11,506 nt of DNA from Chloroflexota bacterium (GCA_025449435.1 JANWJO010000107.1:1-11506), one strand, 5' to 3'; numbered from the stretch's first letter, positions 1 to 7,216 are shown. A program made the numbers and translations. The notes: generated from the letters alone by a model not told the origin.

Positions 1-87
1 CGCGCCACATGACGTACACTGGGCACGGGTCGCCGGTGTGCAAGAACTTGTCTCCGGCACCCAACCGAATAGTTCATATTACATTCT
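1..87. other. Upstream flank of tRNA-Pro, no gene recognised
   Basis: Short stretch before the tRNA. I see no supportable coding region in any frame and no clear terminator from a preceding gene. The 15 bases just before the tRNA are AT-rich (around 71-85) and could hold the -10 of a tRNA promoter. A TTGTCT at 48-53 lies too far from the AT-rich patch for a standard 17-bp spacer, so I do not call a promoter. Confidence 0.4.
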
Positions 88-161
88 CGGGCTGTGGCGC
101 AGCTTGGTAGCGCACTTGAATGGGGTTCAAGGGGTCGAGCGTTCGAATCGCTCCAGCCCGA
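88..161 (+). tRNA. tRNA-Pro (anticodon GGG)
   Basis: Folds into a full cloverleaf by hand. The acceptor stem is CGGGCTG (88-94) paired with CAGCCCG (154-160), followed by discriminator A161. The D arm is GCGC/GCGC around AGCTTGGTA (97-113). The anticodon stem CTTGA/TCAAG encloses loop ATGGGGT, so the anticodon is GGG at 122-124, which decodes CCC and CCU proline codons. The variable loop is GGGTC, and the T arm GAGCG/CGCTC encloses TTCGAAT. All stems pair without mismatches, so the gene should be functional. CCA is not encoded; ACTC follows the acceptor, so CCA must be added after transcription. The gene ends 29 bp from the stop codon of the convergent aminotransferase. Confidence 0.96.
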
Positions 162-190
162 CTCTTTGTTAGCATGCCGCCGGTGCCGGC

Positions 191-1522
191 TTATCGCGGC
201 GTGTAGAAATGCCAATCGCCGAGGTCGGCAGGATTGCCTGGGTCGCCCGGTAACAACTCGCGGTAATGTTCGGCCGGCTTGCGAAACGCCTCAGCGTAGC
301 GCTCGATGGTGGGCAGGTCATAGCGTTTGAACCAGGGGATGCTGTAGGTCAAGGAACCTGCTCGTTCGGTCACCGGGAGGCTGCCGCGTGCTTCACGCAC
401 GTCGCGCGTGGCGTGAGCGATGCGCGTGGGTTTGCCGTCGCCGTAGACGTCGACTTCCTGGAACAAGGGATGTAAATGGAGCGGCAAATTGACGCCGGGC
501 TGACATGGCACCCCTTCAGCGCGCACCGCTTGCGCGTACCGCGTGACCGAGAGCCCACCTAGTTCCTCAGGGTGGTACAGACCATGCGCGGCATACCACC
601 CGCCCATGGTGCTGCCAGAGTCAAGCGGCGGTCGGTGGGCTCGTAGCCCAGGGGTCCCGTCGAGCAGGTCCCAGAAGGCGTTCATCGCGTGTTGAATTTC
701 AGCCATCCGCTCATCAAAGTGGCGCAACTGCACTCGTGCGACGGCGGCGCTGAGTTGATGCATGCGGTACTTGTAGCCACCGAGCGGCAGGCCGGCAAAT
801 GGCCGCAACTCCGGTGACTGGATGGTGCCATCGTAGCGCTCATAATGACCAAACGCCAGCGCGCGTTCGTAGATCGTCCGGTCGTTGGTCGTGAGGATGC
901 CGCCTTCGCCCGTCGCCAGTGCCTTGCCGGACATCAGCGACGTCGCGGCTACGTCGCCTATGCTGCCCACCTGGCGGCCGTGGTACCTCCCGCCGTGGGC
1001 GTGCGACACATCTTCGATCACTTTGAGGCCGGCCCGGCGCGCGATTGCCATGATCGGGTCCATATCCGCCGGATACCCCAGGTAATGGACCACCACGATG
1101 GCCTTGGTGCGCGGCCCGATGCGGTGTACGATGTCATTGGGATCCAGGCACAGGGTGGCAGCATCCACTTCGGCGAAGACCACGGTAGCGCCCAGGCTAT
1201 AGCAGGGCAGCGCCGAGGCCCAATAGGTGAGGCTGGGGCAAATAATTTCATCGCCCACGCCGACACCACAGCCATACATTGCACTCTGTAACGCCGCCGT
1301 ACCGCTGCTCATGCCCAAGGCAAAGGTGGCGCCCTGCCACGCCGCGTATTCCTGTTCAAACTGGCGCGTCACATCCGTGCCGGACATGCCACCGCGCCGG
1401 AGAACTTCTAAAACCGCTTCCTCATCCTCCGCGGTGATGACCGGCCACTTAAACAGGTCCCCGGCCGGCGCCTGTACCGCCTTGGGGCCGTCCAACAGCG
1501 CGAGCGCAGATCGAGTGAGCAT
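191..1522 (-). CDS. DegT/DnrJ/EryC1/StrS-family PLP aminotransferase (first copy)
   Basis: 443-residue cytoplasmic fold-type I PLP enzyme. Family members transaminate keto sugars or inososes, usually with Glu or Gln as amino donor. What is seen: the phosphate-binding SSGTAAL segment near residues 72-78, VIEDVSHAHGG near 168-178 (the Asp that contacts the PLP pyridine nitrogen), and SLMSGKALATGEGG near 195-208, in which K200 should be the Schiff-base lysine. Length is normal for the family, so the gene looks intact. The ATG at 1522-1520 is chosen because a perfect AAGGAGG (1536-1530, minus strand) sits 7 nt upstream; the longest frame adds 21 residues that run through a hairpin. It is transcribed away from the transporter operon, from a shared divergent region. 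The exact keto substrate cannot be read from the sequence. The family call is firm; a role in sugar or aminocyclitol metabolism is inferred from context. Confidence 0.93.
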   Translation of the reverse strand: MLTRSALALLDGPKAVQAPAGDLFKWPVITAEDEEAVLEVLRRGGMSGTDVTRQFEQEYAAWQGATFALGMSSGTAALQSAMYGCGVGVGDEIICPSLTYWASALPCYSLGATVVFAEVDAATLCLDPNDIVHRIGPRTKAIVVVHYLGYPADMDPIMAIARRAGLKVIEDVSHAHGGRYHGRQVGSIGDVAATSLMSGKALATGEGGILTTNDRTIYERALAFGHYERYDGTIQSPELRPFAGLPLGGYKYRMHQLSAAVARVQLRHFDERMAEIQHAMNAFWDLLDGTPGLRAHRPPLDSGSTMGGWYAAHGLYHPEELGGLSVTRYAQAVRAEGVPCQPGVNLPLHLHPLFQEVDVYGDGKPTRIAHATRDVREARGSLPVTERAGSLTYSIPWFKRYDLPTIERYAEAFRKPAEHYRELLPGDPGNPADLGDWHFYTPR

Positions 1523-1541
1523 GCCGTTGCCTCCTTGAAGC

Positions 1542-1582
1542 GAGCACGTTGCCCAGCGCCAGCGTTGGGCTGGCTCGTGCTC
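1542..1582 (-). repeat. Long interrupted inverted repeat in the leader of the first aminotransferase gene
   Basis: GAGCACG (1542-1548) pairs with CGTGCTC (1576-1582). Inside it, GCCCAGCG (1551-1558) pairs with CGTTGGGC (1563-1570) through one G-T wobble, leaving a CCAG tetraloop; a 2/5-nt internal loop separates the two helices. On the minus strand it lies 5 nt upstream of the AAGGAGG ribosome-binding site. It has no T-tract on either side, so it is not an intrinsic terminator. It could be a 5' UTR stem-loop affecting translation or mRNA stability, or a DNA operator. A TATGCT hexamer (1596-1591, minus strand) would place the transcription start near the base of the stem, but no good -35 accompanies it. 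Confidence 0.6.
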
Positions 1583-1632
1583 CACCGCAGAGCATAGCGC
1601 AGGTTTGCCTAAGTAACGGACTGAAAATAACG

Positions 1633-1661
1633 TTGACCGCTCGCCGCGTTGTTGCTACAAT
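1633..1661 (+). promoter_or_regulatory. Sigma70-type promoter of the amidohydrolase-transporter operon
   Basis: TTGACC at 1633-1638 and TACAAT at 1656-1661 are separated by exactly 17 bp. Each hexamer differs from the consensus at one position. Transcription would start near 1668, about 47 nt before the TTG start of the amidohydrolase. No other promoter of this quality is seen before the transporter genes, and the gaps after the amidohydrolase are short, so this promoter probably drives the run from 1715 to at least 7035. Confidence 0.65.
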
Positions 1662-1675
1662 CCGCCGCGTCACTT

Positions 1676-1688
1676 CGACAGGTTGTCG
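1676..1688 (+). promoter_or_regulatory. Palindrome just after the predicted transcription start, candidate operator
   Basis: CGACA (1676-1680), GGT, TGTCG (1684-1688) is a perfect 5-bp dyad with a 3-bp centre. It lies about 8-20 bp downstream of the start predicted from the 1633-1661 promoter. Repressors of sugar operons often bind in this position. No regulator gene is present in the window, so the binding protein is unknown, and a 5-bp dyad in GC-rich DNA may be chance. Confidence 0.3.
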
Positions 1689-1714
1689 CGCGCCAAAGAG
1701 GAACGAGCAGTACC

Positions 1715-2587
1715 TTGCCACCCGTCATCGACGTCCATACCCATCTGGTACGTGGACACTTCCCTCCCTGGGATGCCAGCCACACGTTGACGCCAGAGCA
1801 AATGGTCGACCACATGAACAGAGCCGGCGTAGACATCTCCGTGTTGTTACCCTTGGAGGCGCCCGACTGTTTCGGTGAGCTGTATCTCACCGATGAGGCC
1901 CTAGCCGATGCCGCCCGCTTCCCAGAACGGCTGGTCGCGTTCTGTCACGCCGATCCGCGCCGTCTGAACTACGGCCATACTGTAAGCGACCTTGCCCACC
2001 GCCTCGAAGCCATGCGGCTGGCCGGTGCGCGTGGCTTTGGCGAACACAAGGTCGGGTTGCCCATCGATCACCCGTGGGCCGGCTCACTTTTTGAGATCTG
2101 CGGTGACCTCCAACTCCCCGTGCTGTTACATCTCGACTTCACGCTGAATACCGATGAGAATGGCCAGCCCGGCCTCGAGCGCGTGCTCAAGCGCCACCTC
2201 AAAACTACCTTTATCGGGCACGGCCCAACGTTCTGGGGCGAGGTCTCAGCTGGCTTCGACCGGTCTACACAGGTGAGTTATCCGAGCGGCCCCGTGCTGC
2301 CGGGTGGGTCCACCGATCGGTTGCTCAGCGACTATGGCAACCTGTACGCCGACCTGTCGGCCTTCTCTTGCTACAACGCCCTTACACGCGACCCCGCATT
2401 CGGCGCTGCCTTCCTGGACCGGCATTGGCAGAAGCTCATGTTTGGCACGGATTACCTGCGCCCGCATCAGGATATGCCGATCATCCCGTACCTGCGGGAG
2501 TATCCATTGTCGCCAGAGCAGCGCGCTGCCATCATGGGTGGCACGGCTGCTCGCTTAATCGGTTGGGGAACGCTCGCCCAAGCGTGA
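1715..2587 (+). CDS. Amidohydrolase-superfamily metal-dependent hydrolase (amidohydrolase-2 type)
   Basis: 290-residue TIM-barrel hydrolase resembling COG2159 proteins. The metal-site motifs are in the usual order: DVHTH (H8 and H10), a strand ending in LLHLD (H139), FIGHGP (H169) and FGTDY (D246). Members of this group act as hydrolases, lactonases or non-oxidative decarboxylases, and this one cannot be assigned a substrate. No signal peptide, so cytoplasmic. The start is the TTG at 1715, with an AAAGAGG-like site 12-13 nt upstream; earlier in-frame TTG codons (1649, 1652) fall inside the promoter at 1633-1661 and would not be transcribed. No in-frame ATG fits. It is the first gene of the plus-strand operon, 35 bp before the binding protein, so a step such as lactone opening in sugar breakdown is a reasonable but unproven role. 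Confidence 0.85.
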   Translation: MPPVIDVHTHLVRGHFPPWDASHTLTPEQMVDHMNRAGVDISVLLPLEAPDCFGELYLTDEALADAARFPERLVAFCHADPRRLNYGHTVSDLAHRLEAMRLAGARGFGEHKVGLPIDHPWAGSLFEICGDLQLPVLLHLDFTLNTDENGQPGLERVLKRHLKTTFIGHGPTFWGEVSAGFDRSTQVSYPSGPVLPGGSTDRLLSDYGNLYADLSAFSCYNALTRDPAFGAAFLDRHWQKLMFGTDYLRPHQDMPIIPYLREYPLSPEQRAAIMGGTAARLIGWGTLAQA

Positions 2588-2622
2588 GCGCGAGCGTCCT
2601 CGCCAGAGGGGAGCAAAGTAAC

Positions 2623-3999
2623 ATGTTCGGTACGGTCCTGTCTCGACGTGCGCTGCTGCGCGCAGTTGCGGGAGCGAGCACGAGCTTGCTCGCCGTGAGC
2701 GCGCTGGAGGCGTGTGGCGGCTTTCCTGGCCAGCAGCCCAAAGTCACCATCCACTTCTGGTGGGTGCAGCAATTCACCGGCCTCACCGGCAAGGAGAACC
2801 CGGCAACGGCCAAACCCACCGATTTTTCCAACTGGATGATCGGCGAGTTTAATAAGCACCAGCCCAATGTCACGGTCCAAACCGAAGTGCTCGCCTTTGC
2901 TGACCTGCGGCCCAAGCTCGGCGCCGCTGCTGCCTCAGGCGCGGGCGGCCCGGACATCTTTTACGAAGCGGCCAGTAATCTGCGCAAGTATGCATCACTG
3001 GGCGTCCTGGAGCCCGTCGATACCTATCTCGCCAAAGACGATCTCACGGACTTCAAGCAGCTCTTCCTCGACCAGATGACTGTGCAGGGCAAGAAGTATT
3101 TCTGGCCGATCTTTACGGCCGGCACGGCCCTGATCGCTAATCGCAAGATCTTTAAAGACCTCAAGGTCGACAATCTGCTGCCCCAGAATGCCAACCGCAC
3201 CTGGACGTTCGACCAATTTCTGGCAGCGGCAACCGCCGTGACGACTGGTGGCAAGTATGCCTGGGGACTCGGCCTAGCAGATATGCCGGGTGACTACAAC
3301 ATCCACGCTTTCCCTTGGGGTATGGGGGCGCACATCATCAGCGACGATGGCACCAAGTACGCCTTTGATTCGGATGAAGCCGTCGCTGGCATACAATTCC
3401 TGGCCGACATGGAGCTCAAGTCCAAGACGCTGGTGCCGGGAACCGCTGGCCTCAAATGGGCCGACCTCACCCAGCTGTTCCTGCAAGGTAAGGTGGCGTT
3501 CCTGGCCGGTGCGCTGGGCACCAACACGGCGATCGCCGGCGCCATGAAGTCGGGCAACATCCCGGCAGATTCGATAGACCTCTATCCGCTGGCCTACCCG
3601 TCCAAGCCACCCCTGCCGCCGCAGCACTACAGCGAATCTGGCGGCGTTGCCGTCTGGCACAACACCAACCGCGACGTCGTGGACGCGGCGATGCAACTGG
3701 GCAAGTTCATCACGAGCACTGCCATCGATAAAGCCATCTGCCTGGCAGGGAACTGGCCGCCGTCACGCAACTCGGTCGGCGAACTGTTTGCCAATGACCC
3801 CTATACGCAATATGTGGCGATGGCGGCGTCGCAGTGGGGCAATGCCGATGTGCTCAAGCTCGGCTACTACGACCTGCGCCAGGTCACCTTGCCGATGTAC
3901 CAGTCCATTATGTCCGGCAAATCCGCTGTCAAACAAGCATTGGACGCGTCGGTACAGCCGGCGCAGCAGATCCTCGATAAAGTGCGGGGCGGCAAGTAG
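2623..3999 (+). CDS. ABC transporter sugar-binding lipoprotein (extracellular solute-binding protein family 1)
   Basis: 458-residue binding protein of a CUT1-type sugar importer. The N-terminus has a twin-arginine motif, SRRALLR at 7-13, a hydrophobic stretch to about residue 28, then LEAC with C31 as the probable lipidated cysteine. It would be exported folded by Tat and anchored outside the membrane. The Glu before the final Ala of the lipobox is unusual. The mature part has features typical of the family: a KVTIHFWWV first strand, GGPDIFYEA near 110, and a W-rich C-terminal half. Length is normal. The ATG at 2623 is chosen because AGGGGAG lies about 9 nt upstream and the Tat signal begins there; the longer frame overlaps the amidohydrolase. 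The first permease follows after 3 bp. The family call is firm; the ligand is unknown, though the cytoplasmic GH140-like enzyme downstream hints at a small glycoside. Confidence 0.93.
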   Translation: MFGTVLSRRALLRAVAGASTSLLAVSALEACGGFPGQQPKVTIHFWWVQQFTGLTGKENPATAKPTDFSNWMIGEFNKHQPNVTVQTEVLAFADLRPKLGAAAASGAGGPDIFYEAASNLRKYASLGVLEPVDTYLAKDDLTDFKQLFLDQMTVQGKKYFWPIFTAGTALIANRKIFKDLKVDNLLPQNANRTWTFDQFLAAATAVTTGGKYAWGLGLADMPGDYNIHAFPWGMGAHIISDDGTKYAFDSDEAVAGIQFLADMELKSKTLVPGTAGLKWADLTQLFLQGKVAFLAGALGTNTAIAGAMKSGNIPADSIDLYPLAYPSKPPLPPQHYSESGGVAVWHNTNRDVVDAAMQLGKFITSTAIDKAICLAGNWPPSRNSVGELFANDPYTQYVAMAASQWGNADVLKLGYYDLRQVTLPMYQSIMSGKSAVKQALDASVQPAQQILDKVRGGK

Positions 4000-4002
4000 C
4001 CC

Positions 4003-4938
4003 ATGGCGCCAGCCGGGCAGGCTGCCCTCACGCGGGCGGACGGCCGCGGGTCGGTCGCACTGAGGCTGTTCCTGCGGCGGCACGGTTGGTCGTACGTCTT
4101 TGTGGCGCCCGCGATGCTGCTCCTCGCCGTCTTCTGGGTCTACCCGGTGCTCCGGTCGGTCATGCTCGCGTTCTCCGACCTCAATCTGCGCACCAGCACG
4201 GTGACCTTCACCGGCTTGACCAATTTCCGCCTGGCCTTCGCCTCACCAGTGTTCTGGCTGGCGTTGAAGAACAGCGCTGCGTACACCATCGTCGTGGTGC
4301 CGATCTCCCTCGTGGTGATCGTCACTCTGTCGGTCTTGATCTTCCGATTGCCCACCCGCGGGCAAACGTTTTTCAAGGCCGCTTTCTACCTGCCCGGTGT
4401 CACCTCCATCGCCGTCCTGGCCCTCATCTGGAAGTGGCTGTTCAACCCAGTTATAGGTTTGTTCAACGTGTTACTGGGTGCTTTCGGCCTGCCAGCCCAG
4501 CAGTGGTTGGGCAGCCCCGACCTGGCGTTGCCATCGCTCATGTTCATGGCGCTGGCCGCCGGACACGGCGCGGGCATTGTCCTCCTCACTGCTGCGATGG
4601 GCTCGATTCCACCAGAGCTGTACGACGCGGCGCGCATCGACGGAGCTCGCGAGCGCGATGAACTGCGCTACGTGACGCTGCCGCTGCTGCGCCCGACCCT
4701 CCTGTACTTGCTCATCATCGGCACCATTGGCTCGCTCCAGTTGTTTGGGCCGGTGTACTTGATGACCGGCGGTGGCCCCGATCATGGCACCACCACCGCG
4801 GTCTACTACATCTATGAGCAAGCGTTCGAGGAATTTCAGTTTGGCTACGCATCGGCGATGGCCCTAGTCTTTATGCTAATCCTGGTCGGCATTTCCTTCT
4901 TCCAATACCGAGCCTTCAGCGCGGACCTGGAGTACTGA
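4003..4938 (+). CDS. Sugar ABC transporter permease, MalF/UgpA type
   Basis: 311-residue inner-membrane permease. Hydrophobic segments lie near residues 31-57, 92-114, 123-147, 175-198, 232-250 and 284-303, which fits six membrane spans. The cytoplasmic EAA loop, which docks on the ATPase, is at about 205-231 (ELYDAARIDGA, then LPLLRPT). The family is binding-protein-dependent transport inner-membrane component, CUT1 class. The start ATG is 3 bp after the binding-protein stop; the ribosome-binding site is weak (GGGG about 13 nt upstream), so translation is probably coupled to the preceding gene. It pairs with the next gene to form the heterodimeric channel. Confidence 0.95.
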   Translation: MAPAGQAALTRADGRGSVALRLFLRRHGWSYVFVAPAMLLLAVFWVYPVLRSVMLAFSDLNLRTSTVTFTGLTNFRLAFASPVFWLALKNSAAYTIVVVPISLVVIVTLSVLIFRLPTRGQTFFKAAFYLPGVTSIAVLALIWKWLFNPVIGLFNVLLGAFGLPAQQWLGSPDLALPSLMFMALAAGHGAGIVLLTAAMGSIPPELYDAARIDGARERDELRYVTLPLLRPTLLYLLIIGTIGSLQLFGPVYLMTGGGPDHGTTTAVYYIYEQAFEEFQFGYASAMALVFMLILVGISFFQYRAFSADLEY

Positions 4939-4939
4939 C

Positions 4940-5755
4940 ATGCGACCTGGCCGCGCCATCGCCTATATCCTGCTCACCGGCTGGGCCGTCGTGACGCTGT
5001 TGCCGTTGTACTGGATGGTCGTCACCGCCTTCAAGAACCAGGTAGCGGTCCAGGCCATCCCGCCGGATTGGCTGCCGAACCCACCGACATGGCAAAACTT
5101 CGAGGTCTTCTTTGGTCGGGCTCCGGCATTTCGCTGGCTGTTCAACTCCTCCTTTGTCGCTTGCGTGACCACCCTGGCCACGATCCTGTTTTCCACAATG
5201 GCAGGGTATGCCTTCGCCAAGCGCCGCTTTCCCGGCAGCCGGCTGCTGTTCTGGGTTGTAATGGCGCTGCTGGTCGTGCCCTTCGAGGTTAAGTTGGTCC
5301 CGCTGTTCGAGATGGCCGCTCACCTCAATATGCTCGACAGCTACGCGGGGTTGATCCTGCCGGCGGTCAGTGCCCCCTTCACCATCTTCCTGATGAAGCA
5401 GTTTATGTCTACCTTGCCATCGGAAATCTTGGATGCCGCCCGCATGGACGGCGCTGGTGAATTCGCCATCTTCTGGCGGGTCGCAGCGCCGCTGGCGATT
5501 CCCGGCATCACCGTGTTGACTATCTTTACCTTTATCGACTCGTGGAACGCCTTCCTGTGGCCGGTCATCGTGACCCGCACCATCGAGATGCGCACGTTGC
5601 CGCCAGGCCTGGCCGTCCTCCAATTGGAGAGCTATACCGACTATGGTCTCCTGATGGCAGGGGCGCTGTTCACGGCGATCCCCACCGTGGTGTTGTTCTT
5701 TGCGCTCCAGAAGTATTTCCTGCGCGGCATCACCGTGGGAGCGCTCAAGGGGTAG
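4940..5755 (+). CDS. Sugar ABC transporter permease, MalG/UgpE type
   Basis: 271-residue partner permease. Hydrophobic segments lie near residues 8-30, 68-92, 103-123, 136-155, 186-210 and 237-258. The EAA loop is at about 162-190 (EILDAARMDGA, then APLAIPG). The C-terminus FLRGITVGALKG is typical of MalG-type subunits. One base separates its ATG from the previous stop, and GGAG lies 7 nt upstream, inside the end of the first permease, so the two subunits are almost certainly co-translated. No ATPase gene accompanies the permeases in this window; CUT1 systems often share a MsmK/UgpC-type ATPase encoded elsewhere. Confidence 0.95.
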   Translation: MRPGRAIAYILLTGWAVVTLLPLYWMVVTAFKNQVAVQAIPPDWLPNPPTWQNFEVFFGRAPAFRWLFNSSFVACVTTLATILFSTMAGYAFAKRRFPGSRLLFWVVMALLVVPFEVKLVPLFEMAAHLNMLDSYAGLILPAVSAPFTIFLMKQFMSTLPSEILDAARMDGAGEFAIFWRVAAPLAIPGITVLTIFTFIDSWNAFLWPVIVTRTIEMRTLPPGLAVLQLESYTDYGLLMAGALFTAIPTVVLFFALQKYFLRGITVGALKG

Positions 5756-5772
5756 GCAATGGAGGAACGCTC

Positions 5773-7035
5773 ATGACCTCAACGGCTCGCGTCGGAGTCC
5801 AGCTCGCCATCGACGGTGGCGTGCCCGTGCGCGCAACGCCATTCCCTCGACGCATTGTCGTAGGCGCCAAGGAACGGCAGGCGGTGCTCGCCGTCCTCGA
5901 CCGCGAGGAGGCATTGGGCGGCGGCTTCGATCGCTATGGGGGCGTGGAGGTAGACGCCGACGAGGGCGAGTTCGCCGCGCATATGGGGGTCGCTCACGCC
6001 ACCACGACGAGCTCGGGTACCGCGGCGATCCACACAGCGCTGGCGGCCTTGCACCTGGAGCCACTACAAGAAGTGATTTGTGCGCCGGTCACCGATCCCG
6101 GTGGTGTTATGCCGGTCGTCTGGCAGAATTGCATTCCGGTGTTCGCGGATGTCGATCCGGACACCTTCAACCTCGACCCGCACTCGGTCGCCCAGCGCAT
6201 CTCTGCGCGCACCGGCGCAATCATCGTGACCCACCTGGCTGGACAGCCTGCCGACATAGAGCCACTCCTCGCGATTGCTCACCAGCACAAGCTGCCGGTG
6301 ATCGAAGATTGCGCGCAGTCGCACGACGCCACCTATCACGGGCGCAAAGTGGGGAGCTTTGGCGACCTTGCTGCCTTCAGCCTAATGGGCGGAAAGCACT
6401 CCACCTCTGGTGGCCAGGGCGGCATGGTGCTCACCAACGACGAGGGCCGCTACTGGAACGCTAAACGGTTCGCCGACCGGGGCAAGCCCTTCAATTCCAG
6501 TGAGCGAGGCAATCTCGTCCTGGGGATGAATTACCGCATGACGGAACTCCAGGCGGCCATTGGCCGTGTCCAACTGCACGGTCTACCAGAGGTCGTTCAG
6601 CGGCGGCGCACGCTTGCGGCACTCCTGCGGGACAAGCTGCATGGTCTTCAGGCGGTCACGTTGGGCAAGGTGATTGAGGGCGCCAATCCCGTGTACTGGT
6701 TCTTGCTGGTCAAGGTAGCCACCGAGCGCTTGCGCGTGAGCCACGAGCAGTTCGCTGCCGCTGTCGCCGCCGAAGGCATTCCGGTCCAGGCAAGGTACGA
6801 CCATCTGGTGTACGAGCAGCCCTGGCTACGCAACCGCCACACGTTCGGCCAGTCCAGCTGGCCGTGGACCTGCTCACCAAGCGCCGCAGGGGTGGAGTAC
6901 GCCGGTTCGTGCCCTAATGCACGGCTCGCGATCGACACGCATATGGTCATCGCGTTCCATGAGGGATACGGCACGCAAGAAGTGGCGGACATTGCCGCCG
7001 CCCTTGCCAAAGTGGAGGCCGCCTATACAGCCTGA
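5773..7035 (+). CDS. DegT/DnrJ/EryC1/StrS-family PLP aminotransferase (second copy)
   Basis: 420-residue PLP enzyme of the same family as the minus-strand gene at 191-1522. It carries TSSGTAAIH near 79-87, VIEDCAQSHDA near 176-186 and SLMGGKHSTSGGQGG near 203-217, with K208 as the probable PLP lysine. The segment PVTDPGGVMPVVWQNC near 105-120 differs from the matching CPSLTYWASALPCYS of the first copy, so this is a diverged paralogue and probably takes a different substrate. GGAGG 7 nt upstream of the ATG at 5773 fixes the start; a longer frame runs back into the permease. The gene follows the second permease after 17 bp and belongs to the transporter operon. This points to transamination of an imported sugar or a product of it. 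The direction (amination or removal of an amino group) cannot be told from sequence. Confidence 0.93.
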   Translation: MTSTARVGVQLAIDGGVPVRATPFPRRIVVGAKERQAVLAVLDREEALGGGFDRYGGVEVDADEGEFAAHMGVAHATTTSSGTAAIHTALAALHLEPLQEVICAPVTDPGGVMPVVWQNCIPVFADVDPDTFNLDPHSVAQRISARTGAIIVTHLAGQPADIEPLLAIAHQHKLPVIEDCAQSHDATYHGRKVGSFGDLAAFSLMGGKHSTSGGQGGMVLTNDEGRYWNAKRFADRGKPFNSSERGNLVLGMNYRMTELQAAIGRVQLHGLPEVVQRRRTLAALLRDKLHGLQAVTLGKVIEGANPVYWFLLVKVATERLRVSHEQFAAAVAAEGIPVQARYDHLVYEQPWLRNRHTFGQSSWPWTCSPSAAGVEYAGSCPNARLAIDTHMVIAFHEGYGTQEVADIAAALAKVEAAYTA

Positions 7036-7073
7036 TGACATGCATTGACCCCCGCAGCGACATATGAGGTGCG

Positions 7074-7086
7074 GTTGCTCCGCAAC
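7074..7086 (+). repeat. Small hairpin after the second aminotransferase gene
   Basis: GTTGC (7074-7078), TCC, GCAAC (7082-7086) forms a short stem-loop 38 bp after the stop at 7035. No T-tract follows, so it is not an intrinsic terminator. It might act as an mRNA 3'-end stabiliser, or be chance. Confidence 0.25.
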
Positions 7087-7104
7087 GAGGAGTCCGGACC
7101 CTGA

Positions 7105-7133
7105 TTGCCGGTTGCCGACTTGGTAGCTACAGT
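7105..7133 (+). promoter_or_regulatory. Candidate promoter for the isomerase-hydrolase pair
   Basis: TTGCCG at 7105-7110 and TACAGT at 7128-7133 are 17 bp apart, in the 181-bp gap before the isomerase gene. Transcription would start near 7140, leaving a leader of about 77 nt. The hexamers are weaker than those at 1633-1661. It may be an internal promoter that splits the catabolic genes into two transcription units. Confidence 0.4.
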
Positions 7134-7142
7134 TTCACCAAG
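7119..7142 (+). promoter_or_regulatory. Inverted repeat spanning the -10 element, candidate operator
   Basis: CTTGGT (7119-7124) and ACCAAG (7137-7142) form a dyad with a 12-bp centre that contains the whole candidate -10. AGCTAC is also directly repeated (7125-7130 and 7141-7146). A protein bound here would block RNA polymerase. It does not match the palindrome at 1676-1688, so the two promoters need not share a regulator. Confidence 0.3.
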
Positions 7143-7216
7143 CTACGCGACACAGCACCAATCGCACCAATGACCGGTATAGGCTCGGTTTGTACGGCAG
7201 TCAGGAGGTTCTCACC

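Noticed and set aside
88..161. tRNA 3' end as an integration (att) site for the catabolic genes
   Set aside because: I find no second copy of the tRNA 3' end within the window and no integrase gene.
179..190. GCCGG-TG-CCGGC as terminator of the minus-strand aminotransferase
   Set aside because: The loop is too small without opening the stem, and no T-tract follows on either strand.
2368..2622. Longer N-terminus for the binding protein
   Set aside because: It would overlap the end of the amidohydrolase and place 85 residues before an obvious Tat signal that has its own ribosome-binding site.
4086..4661. 191-codon frame within the first permease
   Set aside because: A frame-shifted shadow of a clear membrane protein; Arg/His-rich and without any family features.
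5700..6464. 254-codon frame across the second aminotransferase start
   Set aside because: Very Arg-rich shadow frame that conflicts with the well-supported permease and aminotransferase genes.
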